Shown in pieces: positions 30,996 through 39,047 of a stretch of 64,000 nucleotides of DNA. Made by a program: the position numbers and the translations under genes. The notes beneath the pieces are model-generated. The model worked only from the letters and a program-made list of their open reading frames with translations, ran no database searches and was not told the origin of the DNA. Each line of letters begins with the position of its first letter. Position 1 is the first letter of the stretch. This DNA is from Semisulcospira habei (lineage: Eukaryota > Mollusca > Gastropoda > Semisulcospiridae): contig BTPG01000005.1 of NCBI GenBank assembly GCA_036245525.1, positions 121,968,779 through 122,032,778 of the forward strand, read 5' to 3'.

Positions 30996-31095
30996 TTAAC
31001 CCCTTCACAACAGACAAAACGTGAACCCGATCCAACCAGCAAAAGACATGTAATAATCTTTAGGGGCCCCGGTAGTCGCGGGCTGTCTACTCTTC
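30996..31095. mobile_element. hpA element, left part
   Basis: TTAACCCCTTCACAACAG to GGGGCCCCGGTAGTCGCGGG. The right arm and terminus are missing; an (AT)n tract begins 30 bp further on. Confidence 0.55.
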
Positions 31096-31121
31096 AGTTA
31101 ACATCGATAGCCTCCAGAAGG

Positions 31122-31232
<111 letters not shown>

Positions 31233-31280
31233 ATGTAAATTAATGTGGGCGTTCGGGAGATTGAGACTCGCCAAGACTGC

Positions 31281-31349
31281 GTGTGATGGTCCGTGATTTT
31301 TTACTTTACTGCCAAAGGCCGTAAGGTCATAAATCACAGACCAGCACAC
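31281..31349. repeat. hpD hairpin
   Basis: GTGTGATGGTCCGTGATTTT pairs with AAATCACAGACCAGCACAC around GCCAAAGGC. Confidence 0.65.
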
Positions 31350-31370
31350 AAACACATAGATTGCACTAAA

Positions 31371-31397
31371 TGGGGGGGGGGGGGGGGGGGGGGGGGG
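31371..31397. repeat. Poly-G tract
   Basis: A run of about 26 G. Confidence 0.9.
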
Positions 31398-31573
31398 CAG
31401 GGTGGAGGAGGGAACAAGGACATGCCAACAAGTACAGGATACCCTAGATCAGACAGGATGTAACAAACTGATAGCATTCTTATGTCGACCGAACAGTGTT
31501 GGATTCAACGCCGGGCAGAAGCAAGGGAAAAGGTGTCTTGCCACCTGATGCCGTTTCTTTCTGTTGCAGCAGG

Positions 31574-31575
<2 letters not shown>

Positions 31576-31645
<70 letters not shown>
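31576..31645. repeat. (CT)n, left flank of a LINE 3' end
   Basis: About 70 bp of CT directly before the LINE-tail fragment at 31646. Confidence 0.95.
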
Positions 31646-31649
<4 letters not shown>

Positions 31650-31780
31650 ATCTGCATGCTTACTTTCACTGTTGTTTCATTTCATTTTTTTACAGCGAGT
31701 AGAAACGGCAAGTTTGTAAATTGGCGTAATTTTCCGTCAAAACGTTTACCGTTGATAAATAAAGTTTCATCACTATCATC

Positions 31781-31784
<4 letters not shown>
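31646..31784 (+). mobile_element. CR1-group LINE 3' end
   Basis: Non-coding, ending GTTGATAAATAAAGTTTCAT then CACTATCATCGTC. GGCAAGTTTG, TTTACCGTTG and AATAAAG also occur in the 3' end of the LINE at 57701 (minus strand), so this is a short 5'-truncated relative. TC-rich microsatellite lies on both sides. Confidence 0.7.
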
Positions 31785-31835
<51 letters not shown>

Positions 31836-31869
31836 ACGCACGCACGCACGCATGCACGCACGCATGCAT

Positions 31870-31958
<89 letters not shown>

Positions 31959-32025
31959 CTCTCTCTCTCTCTCTTTCTCACATACACGCACGCACACATT
32001 CTCTCTCGCTTTCTCTCTCTCTCTT
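31785..32025. repeat. (TCTG)n, (CT)n, (ACGC)n, (CA)n and (CT)n
   Basis: A compound microsatellite. The Leu/Ser, Arg/Thr/His and Cys/Val frames across it are artefacts. Confidence 0.95.
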
Positions 32026-32145
32026 GACTTAAAGTTTTTCCCTTTGTCTTTCTCTTTTTTTTCGTCGACTAGGTTACATAATTATATTTTGTAGCCCGAT
32101 CCGCTTGTGCGGACATAATGCACACGGAAAATGCCACCAGACTTT

Positions 32146-32321
32146 TTAACCCATTCAGTCCTGACGCACAACTTGAGATATGGCTCAAACACGATACTGC
32201 AAGGGTGGCGCCGGAATAGCTTGGCGCCTTCAGGCGCGAAGCTATTCTGGCACCACCCTTGAACAACCATGATCGATGTTTTCTACACTGCTATTAGTGG
32301 CCAACTTTAGCAACATGTTAA
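32146..32321. mobile_element. hpB element, right end worn
   Basis: Left end TTAACCCATTCAGTCCTGAC. The palindrome pairs GGAATAGCTTGGCGCC with GGCGCGAAGCTATTCTGG. The right terminus near CATGTTAA does not match the left well. Confidence 0.7.
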
Positions 32322-32730
32322 AATCCTTGCCAAATCCCCTCCCCCCCTTCAACACACCCCCAGGCCTCCCCGCTACCCAGCCCCACCACTACCACTACTA
32401 CCTCTGTCAGTATTACCCCAATATGCCGTCTCTTGTGCGGAGATCGTGTGCATATTCCACAGGGAATCACCTCTCACTGCTGGTAACAAGTGCGTTATTG
32501 CATTAGGAGAAGGAAAATCAAATTTCTTCAAAAGCTTATCGAATTCTCCAGACAGGAAAGAAGACATCTCGTAAAATGGCCCGGCATAATTGATTTCTGC
32601 ACCTGACAATGGGTAACGCTCGCCGGCTGAACTCCCCATCATCTCCCCCTATGGGGGATGAAGGGAGGGGGGGGGGGGCAGGGGACAACTGAATCCTGAT
32701 TCGATAGGGTCTCATTCACATGCTGAAGAG
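32322..32730. other. No recognised feature
   Basis: C-rich at 32336-32420 and G-rich at 32660-32680. No coding or repeat structure beyond that. Confidence 0.45.
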
Positions 32731-32946
32731 TTAACCCCTTCCCTGCCGAGAAAAAGCGAACACAAACCCAACTGCAATAGACATAGATCCTCATGAGCCC
32801 CCCCAGTTGCGGGGGCTCATGAGGATTTATACCTCTTGCTAACACCACTTTGTATCCATGTCCCTTGGACGGGTAAGGATGTTTGGCCTTTCATTAACAA
32901 TGATTTCAGAAACACGGTCTGCGTGCACTGGCAGTGAAGAGGTTAA
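32731..32946. mobile_element. hpA element, best complete copy
   Basis: A 216-bp unit from TTAACCCCTTCCCTGCCGAG to CTGGCAGTGAAGAGGTTAA. The palindrome pairs CATAGATCCTCATGAGCC with GGCTCATGAGGATTTAT. The short arm (AAAAGCGAACACAAACCC) is on the left and the long arm (TTTGTATCCATG to TTCAGAAACACGG) on the right. Its right TTAA is also the left TTAA of hpO. Confidence 0.85.
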
Positions 32947-33393
32947 TTCATTCGAAACAACTGAACGGCAACCGGATACGCGGCTTAAAGGCCCACTACC
33001 GCCGTAACTGTTCAAAGATACACTTCTGTAGCATACGGTTACGATACGCTACACACAGGTCTAGTTATGGTTCATTCAGGCACAGGACAATCCAGTTCTG
33101 CACACGTCGACTTTATACCAAGCAACCTAACAATGAATCCACTCCGTTCTAGAAATACAACGCTATCAGTGCGAGAAACAGCTATAAAATAGATTAACAC
33201 ACTAACGGCAGCGCAGAATAAGTAAGCACGATTACGCGTGTGCTTTTGCTGCGTGTCCAAACTGCTGTTAAAGACCATTAGGTGTGTCGACAAGACATAA
33301 CAAACACAAATGGTGCTGAAGTGTCTTTAGATTTATGCGTAATGCTACTTTAAGCCGCGTATCCGGAAAACCTGTTCGTTTCAAATGAGTTAA
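32943..33393. mobile_element. hpO palindrome split by TT370
   Basis: Left arm TTAATTCATTCGAAACAACT and CCGGATACGCGGC; right arm GCCGCGTATCCGG and GTTTCAAATGAGTTAA. Without the insert, the two arms form an 84-bp palindrome centred on TTAA. The insert at 32985-33353 begins and ends with that central TTAA. Confidence 0.8.
32985..33353 (-). mobile_element. TT370 element nested in hpO
   Basis: A 369-bp unit from TTAAAGGCCCACTACCGCC to ATGCTACTTTAA, reverse complement of 20186-20555. TTAA at both edges is the duplicated target. The copy carries TTCTAGAAATACAACGC at about 33147, which is the empty-site form of the hpK insertion in the third copy. Confidence 0.85.
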
Positions 33394-33423
33394 CTGCATT
33401 TTCTAACTGCGAAATACAGTCGA

Positions 33424-33500
33424 AAATGTACGTTAATAATAAATAATAAAGTGGATTTATAAGGCGCCTATACATGGTAAGATGCTCTAGGCGCCGTACA
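33424..33500 (+). repeat. Short dispersed repeat (GGCGCC-type)
   Basis: AAGTGGATTTATAAGGCGCC with TGCTCTAGGCGCCGTACAT resembles a widespread invertebrate repeat ('...GCGCCTATA...CTCTAGGCGC...'). Identification is from memory of its texture. Confidence 0.35.
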
Positions 33501-33973
33501 TATGAACAAGAAAAATATTACTCAAAAAGTGACAAAACCAAAACCACATGTACAATTACACAAAAGAACAGAAAATGACTAAATACATGAACACTGATAA
33601 TCAAGATGGGAAAAGATGGGTTTTAAGACTGTGTTTAAAACTGGCACTGGACTCACCTTGACCGCTGTCTGCAAGCAGCAATGATTTTCGTGAGTCCTTG
33701 CATGTTCCCTCTTGCCCGCAGAAATCGAGGTCCCTTTTATGTCTGTATGCAGCAGGCAGAGAAGGTGGGTAAGTAGTGTTTCGGCATACTGCATCCTACT
33801 GACGCTTGGAGTCAGGGGCAGGAAACTCGTAACAGAATTCGATTACCTTCTCTTGTGACTGCAGTGGCTGAGGAAGACATCGTCATCTTGCTGGCTTAGA
33901 CCAAGTTTCATTTCAGGGTGACAGACTGATCATCCCCCTTTCCGAGGAGCACAGATGAAATGACCTTTGATCC
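33501..33973. other. No recognised feature
   Basis: No palindrome, LINE tail or convincing coding frame. Confidence 0.45.
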
Positions 33974-34186
33974 TTAACACATTCTACCCCAGGACCGAAA
34001 TCCCCAGATTTTGAAGTTGCCCTCTGAAGGACTTATTACAATTCTAGAGACAGATCGAGCATGATAATTCAAGGGTGGTGCCAGAATAGCTTGGCGCCTA
34101 GGGGCGCCAAGCTATTCTGGCACCACCCTTGAACTATCATGCTCGATCGATGTCTTGCTGTGGTGTGTCGGGGCTGAATGAGTTAA
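33974..34186. mobile_element. hpB element, best complete copy
   Basis: A 213-bp unit from TTAACACATTCTACCCC to GGGCTGAATGAGTTAA. The palindrome of about 98 bp pairs GATCGAGCATGATAATTCAA with TTGAACTATCATGCTCGATC; the centre is GGCGCC-TAGG-GGCGCC. Its right TTAA is the left end of TT370. It is nearly identical to 674-891. Confidence 0.85.
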
Positions 34187-34268
34187 ATGCCCACCGGCTA
34201 TAAGAAACCCGACTTGCGGTTGGTTAGATGGTTACGAGACGCTACATACACGTCTGCATATGGTTAGA

Positions 34269-34590
34269 GTCCGAAATAGCTCAGGTGGTTAAACATCGGA
34301 GCGACAGAGAGCGAAGGGAACAGCCGGGTCGTGGGTTGGAGACCCCGTCCTGGCATCGGTAGAGGGACTCGCAGTCCAGGGAAACAAAGACGGGTTTGTT
34401 CAATAGAACGTTTGTTGAAAGGTCTCGGTAAATCAAAGTGGATCAGTTGCAGTGCGCCTGAATTGATCAATGTTAGGGTCGTACTTTACAGGCAATAGAT
34501 TTCCCTGTCCCCCATAACCCGCCCGTTAAGGCCGTCCATTATCACTTCGGTGCCGTGGACCTTTAACCCCGAACTAACCAACCAACCTAC
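34269..34590 (+). mobile_element. tRNA-derived SINE nested in TT370
   Basis: The head has an A box, TAGCTCAGGTGGTTAAA, and a B box, GTGGGTTGGAGACCCC, about 45 bp apart. The body follows, with a tail TGCCGTGGACCTTTAACCCC then AACTAACCAACCAACC. Flanks GCATATGGTT and ACATATAGTT look like a worn target duplication. It would be transcribed by Pol III from the internal promoter and mobilised by a LINE (family knowledge). Confidence 0.7.
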
Positions 34591-34684
34591 ATATAGTTCA
34601 TTTGGACGTAGAAGAGTCCTGTCCAACACGCGTCATCTTTATATCCAGTAAACTGACAATGACTCCGCTCCATTCTATAAATAC

Positions 34685-34798
34685 CACATGCGCGGGATGA
34701 TCGTTGCGTCATTGCTCCTAACACGGGTAGTAGTAAACAGTACCATTTACTACTACCCGTGTTAAGAGCAATGATGCAACGATCATCCCGCGCCTGTG
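34685..34798. mobile_element. hpK hAT-like palindrome, intact
   Basis: A 114-bp palindrome. Ends CACATGCGCGGGATGATCG and CGATCATCCCGCGCCTGTG; the centre pairs GGGTAGTAGTAAA with TTTACTACTACCC. Flanked by ATAAATAC at 34677-34684 and 34799-34806, an exact 8-bp duplication. The other TT370 copies hold a single AAATAC there, so the empty site is known. 8-bp duplications and C-A-rich ends suit hAT (inference). Confidence 0.85.
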
Positions 34799-35006
34799 AT
34801 AAATACAACGCTATCTGCACGAGCAACATCTGAAACTAAATTGACGCGCTTCACGGCTGCGCAGAATAAACAAGTGTGACTACGCGTGTGCGCGTTTGCT
34901 GCGTGTCCCAACTGCTATAGACGTTCATTAATGTGTGTTGACAAGGCATAACAAACGCAAATGGCGCTGAAATGTGACTTCAGATTTACGTGTCAGTAAT
35001 GATCCT

Positions 35007-35098
35007 TGAACCCTTTGCGTGTTGGTAGCGGTTTTTGTCGCGATGATTCCTGTAGGAATCATCGCGACAAAAACCGCTGCCGACGCGCAAAAGGTTAA
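35007..35098. mobile_element. hpE element, complete
   Basis: From TGAACCCTTTGCGTGTTGG to CGACGCGCAAAAGGTTAA. The whole 92 bp is one palindrome with apex GATTCCTGTAGGAATC. It shares its left boundary with the end of TT370. Confidence 0.8.
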
Positions 35099-35283
35099 CA
35101 CCTTTGGACAACGATCAGTACGAATGCCCCGCAGTCTGTGGAGGTTCGTGTAGTTAGACACAGTTTGCTGCCAAGAAATAAGGTGTGAAACGCCTATCGC
35201 CGTATTCACATGACGAGCACAAATGAACAAGAAAATCTCTGTTATGAATCCGGTTAAGCATCAGCCTATTATCTTCATGGATC

Positions 35284-35412
35284 CTGGGCTCAGTCGCACG
35301 AGAGACCTTAGTCCTGCGCAAGTCACTAAGCAAGGTGCTCCTCGGTAGACAGCGGAGCACCTTGCTTAGTGGCTTGCGCAGAACTAAGCTCTCTCGTGCA
35401 ACTGAGCCCTGG
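35284..35412. mobile_element. hpF long hairpin
   Basis: Starts TGGGCTCAGTCGCACGAG and ends CTCGTGCAACTGAGCCC. The arms contain CTTAGTCCTGCGCAAGTCAC and AGCAAGGTGCTCC with complements. The loop is TCGGTAGACAGC. Confidence 0.8.
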
Positions 35413-35540
35413 TTTCAAATGCTTGACGTCGGGCTAAAAACCTCGTCCTGGTCTCAATAAAAAAAGAAAATGCTGGCCTATTGCTTATGCCTGAACTTCT
35501 TATCCGTTTAGACCAGGCTGACGTTTAGTGTTTGTTTTAC

Positions 35541-36400
35541 AATGAAAATATTGATTTTCTCAAAATCGGATACGGTGGCCTTTCCCAAATAACGACAGTA
35601 AAAAGCATGTATGTCCATTTTGAGAAATGCTAGATTTTCACTGTATATCAATCAAAACATCGCCGTTCTCAAAAACGGACATACTGGCTTTTACCAAAGA
35701 GCAGCAGTAAAAAGCAAGTAAAACTATGTCCATTTTTAAGAAAATCTAAATCTTCATTGTAAAGCAATTAAAATATCGCTGTTCTCAAAAATGGACATGC
35801 TGGCTTTCGCCAAATAATCGCAGTAAGCCCAGTATGTCGATTTTTGAGAAAAGCAAGATTTTCATTGTTTAACAATGAACATCTCGCCTTTCTCAAAAAT
35901 GGACATGTTGGCTTTTGCCAAATAGCGTTAGTATGCCTTTCGCTAGAACGGTCTGGTCTGGACCAGGCGTCACTTTTACCTATGCATTCTTCAACTGAAA
36001 GGACATACCCAGTAAGTAAAGATCCTCGGGCCCACAACGGCCGCAGTGGGCCCGCGCACGGCTGTGCGCGGGCCCACTGCGTCCGTCGTGGGCCCGTAGA
36101 CGCTTTGCTGCTGGGGTAACGGACACAGACAGACGGGAACAAGACGATAGGAGTTCGTGGCGGCAAACGCCATCGGCAGAGTGTGGTCGCTTCAGAAGAC
36201 TGTCCTACAATGGTGAAAGCCAGAATGTCCATTTTACGCGAAAAGCGAGATTTTCAATGTGAAGACTGAAAATAACGCTTTAAAAACATGATCATACCGG
36301 CTTTGTCCATTTTATGTGAAAATACGTAATACATTCAAAATTTTGCTGTTCACAAAAATGTTTATACTGGCCTGTGCCGCTGTGCGGCACCTTTTGTAAT
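35541..36400. repeat. hpI array of imperfect palindromes
   Basis: Repeated units pair GTCCATTTTTGAGAAAAG-type arms with TTCTCAAAAATGGACAT. Units begin near 35548, 35610, 35730, 35835 and 36225, with spacers TACTGGCTTTTACCAAA and GCAGTAAAAAGC. An hpG element at 36008-36118 interrupts the array. The frames here are not genes. Confidence 0.65.
36008..36118. mobile_element. hpG palindrome, complete
   Basis: CCTCGGGCCCACAACGGCCG and GCAGTGGGCCCGCGCACGGC pair with their complements; left end CCCAGTAAGTAAAGA, right end CTTTGCTGCTGGG. A GC-rich arm of about 45 bp makes this one of the most stable hairpins in the window. Confidence 0.75.
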
Positions 36401-36480
36401 ATACTGACGATCAAAGGAAATGCGACATTTCTGGAATCATTAAAAAAAAAAATGTCGCATCTCTTTTGTTGTCCAGTTTA
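36401..36480. mobile_element. hpC hairpin with shortened arms
   Basis: ATACTGACGATCAAAGGAAA and GCGACATTTCTGGAATCAT, then AAAAAATGTCGCATCTC. The apex and part of the right arm are deleted. The flanks ACTGTGCGGCA and TTTTGTAATATACT are repeated around 36560-36590. Confidence 0.6.
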
Positions 36481-36599
36481 TGTGAAAATATGTAATACAT
36501 TGAAAATTTCGCTTATAAAAAAATAAAATAAAAATAGTTCATACTGGCTTTTGCCACTGTGCGGCAACTTTTGTAATATACTAACGAGCAAAAGAAATT

Positions 36600-37285
36600 C
36601 ACCAATTTCCCCAAAACGATAAAGTTAACAATTATATTAAAAAAATATTCCATTAAGTCCCTGATCGCTTTTAGTGCCGTGGGACACTAAACCCGAATGA
36701 CACCTGATCCTTACACATATATTCCCTCTATTATGAAGAAGAAGAAGAAGAAGAAGAAGAAGAAATTAGTGTCTTTTTTTCTCGATAAACTAACCAAAAT
36801 GTGAATAGACGTAAAATAAAATATATTTATTCCACTGTAAAGCAGAAAAGGACAAGGTATCATTTACGTCATTTGAGAAATGGAATGGGATCCTAGACAA
36901 ATTCATAGACCCACTGGGATAGAAAGTTTGACACGCTCATGTCATGACGCGCGAATGAATAGCCATCTTTTGGGACAAATCTTCCGAGATTGCTTCATAC
37001 ATTTGCCGCGATACCCGACACCATCTGGGTGGCCCTGGCAGACTCCAATAAGTGTCTAATTCACCCAAGTTTCTTCAAGAAAATCGCCTCTGTACATAAT
37101 CAATATCTAGATAATTTCATTGCAGACAGATAAATGGTGAGTTTCCCAAAATTGTCCAGATCTAATTTCTGTTTTCTTCTCTGGGGCAATACACGTGAAA
37201 GTTTCGCCCGTCAGCGAACAATTGGTTATTTTCTTATTCTGACGTTGGATACCTTCTAGTTCGCTACAACGAACTGCAGAATTGG
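36600..37285. other. No gene; SINE-like tail and (GAA)n
   Basis: TTAGTGCCGTGGGACACTAA at about 36670 resembles the 3' part of the SINE at 34269. (GAA)n at 36735-36762. Nothing else recognised. Confidence 0.4.
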
Positions 37286-37378
37286 TTAATTCATTGGTTG
37301 TCGGAAGCGGTTTTTGTCGAGGCGATTCCTGCAAAAATCACCACGACAAAAATCACTATCGACAACCTAAGGGATGAT
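37286..37378. mobile_element. hpE element, worn
   Basis: Left end TTAATTCATTGGTTGTCGG, right part CTATCGACAACCTAAGGG. The arms pair GAAGCGGTTTTTGTCGAGG with CCACGACAAAAATCACTATC. Confidence 0.65.
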
Positions 37379-37569
37379 TCATTCAAGATCTACAGGAACA
37401 TCGGAAGGTGACACAACAGTGATTTATAATTCAGTTTGACGTATCACAGAGGTGAAAATTTAGAATTGCATACGCATGCGCGCTCTCCCCCCCCCCCTCT
37501 CTGTAGGCGACAAGCTAATCTGGCACAAACCTGTGCACGCGACAATTACGCACGGGCGCGCGTGTGTGT

Positions 37570-37680
37570 GTGGTGGGTAAGAGAGAGATTTTGTTACGTT
37601 ATTACGTTATTCAAGAATGAAAACAGATCTGCACACCTATTCTTTTATCCTTTGAAAATAAAGTTTCATTTCATTTCATT

Positions 37681-37684
<4 letters not shown>
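37570..37684 (+). mobile_element. CR1-group LINE 3' end
   Basis: Ends TTTGAAAATAAAGTTTCAT followed by TTCATTTCATTTCAT, then directly (CT)n. AATAAAG plus short terminal repeats is the shared signature of LINE tails here. The left boundary is uncertain. Confidence 0.55.

Positions 37685-37764
<80 letters not shown>
37685..37764. repeat. (CT)n between two LINE units
   Basis: About 80 bp of CT. It separates the LINE tail on its left from the 5' end of the next LINE on its right. Confidence 0.95.
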
Positions 37765-37766
<2 letters not shown>

Positions 37767-38615
37767 GCCACAGAGGATACACTGTCCAGCCTACTTTTTT
37801 CACACCTCCACTGGGAATGTGTATTTATTATATGCATCTGGATCTAAATTCTTGAAGTGCTCTGTGTGCAGGTGTGCAATAGACATGGATTTCTATTTTT
37901 GTGTTAAATAATCCTGAACGATCGTTGTGAGCACTTGAAAAGTTATTTTTGTTCCACGATGTTCGTTAAACTACCCTCATCTTGAGTCACTGCACCAAGT
38001 GTGTTTTCGGATTCCTGGAATAATTGTTGTCAGTGTTTTCATCTGTGCTTGCTTGCTTGGAAAAACTCACGTTTCGAGTTGGTCGGCGATCCTCCAGATA
38101 CCGTTTTACATTCCACGGCATTCGTCTCTGTCCAACATCGGAGTACTGCAACGGGTCTGTTGGGTTTCCTGACTTGACTTTGTGTGTGTTCAGTGATTCT
38201 TCTGAGTTAGCTCTGCTTTTTCCAGGTGAGCGTGTAATCATTATCTCCAAAATAATTTGTCAACAAACTGAAAGTTACTTTTGACATGATAACATTGATT
38301 CAATGATTGTGTACGTTTGCGCCACGCGTTCTTTGGAACTAGAGCGGCTGACGCGTCATATGGAACTAGAGTACCCAGTGCGTCACTTGGAACATGAGCG
38401 CTTACCTCCCGCTCGCAAGCGCCTTCCCCTAACAAAGCTCTATCCCTATCACGCACTGGTATCATGCTGGCACAACTAATTTCTTGCACTGTGTTGCCCT
38501 TTTTGCAGTGCACTAACAATTCCTTGCCAATAAATCCATGTGTGACTGTCTAGTGTGTTCGTGTTAGCAAGATGGCGGACTAGTTCACTCCAGTGAAGGA
38601 CACTAAACTACAGCC
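37765..38615 (+). promoter_or_regulatory. 5' UTR of a CR1-group LINE
   Basis: A leader of 850 bp between the (CT)n tract and the first ATG of ORF1. It ends TAGCAAGATGGCGGACTAG and then CTACAGCCATGCC. I see no TATA box; full-length CR1-group elements use internal promoters (family knowledge). Confidence 0.5.
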
Positions 38616-39044
38616 ATGCCCCCTCACACGAGATCTATCAAAGCCAAATACTCCACTGACTTGGAAAAAGTTAGGACAACAAAAGACTGGCATCAGATCA
38701 CGTTTGATACTAACGGTCTTTACTTGCCGGTGTGGCGGCATGCTTTAAGAGAACGATACCAGTTCGCATACAGACCCCCCCCCCCCGAGCTTTCCTCTAC
38801 ATGGGCTGACAACCAAAAAGACCACACAAAGACGCTCTCTCTCACCCACCCCCTGGCCACTGACCTTCCTCCTGAACTTTTTAAATATGTGCTTGATCTC
38901 TCGCTTGATGGAAATAAGCTAATAAAAATCTCAATCTACTACACCACGGGCACAATTCTAGTCCAGGGGAAGGCGTGTGTGGACTGGGTACAAGAGGAAT
39001 TTGGCAAAATGAGGTCAGTCGTGAACCTCCTCCTCCCCAGCTAA
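38616..39044 (+). CDS. CR1-group LINE ORF1, N-terminal part
   Basis: 142 codons starting MPPHTRSIKAKYSTDLEK, with the block YLPVWRHALRERYQFAY and, near the end, KISIYYTTGTILVQGKA. No domain is recognised with confidence; the end (EEFGKMRSVVNLLLPS) may be an RNA-binding fold. It stops at TAA 39042-39044. The next ORF starts one codon later in the same frame, so either this stop is a mutation in a single ORF1 or two proteins are made. Confidence 0.65.
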   Translation: MPPHTRSIKAKYSTDLEKVRTTKDWHQITFDTNGLYLPVWRHALRERYQFAYRPPPPELSSTWADNQKDHTKTLSLTHPLATDLPPELFKYVLDLSLDGNKLIKISIYYTTGTILVQGKACVDWVQEEFGKMRSVVNLLLPS

Positions 39045-39047
39045 AGC

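Larger units (their letters stand above)
34183..35010 (-). mobile_element. TT370 element carrying two nested insertions
   Basis: Pieces at 34183-34268, 34591-34684 and 34799-35010 align in order with 32985-33353: TTAAATGCCCACCGGC at the start, GGTTACGAGACGCTACA, ACTGACAATGACTCC, CGGCTGCGCAGAATAA and, at the end, AGTAATGATCCTTGAA. Gaps are filled by a SINE and an hpK palindrome. The right TTAA has decayed to TTGAA and abuts hpE. Confidence 0.8.

Noticed and set aside
36008..36118. GC-rich hairpins as bacterial-type transcription terminators
   Set aside because: There is no U-tract and no operon context; the same structures have transposon-like ends and occur away from genes.
35768..36232. 154-codon frame (-) across the hpI/hpG region
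   Set aside because: It is composed of palindromic repeat units; the opposite strand is open for the same reason.
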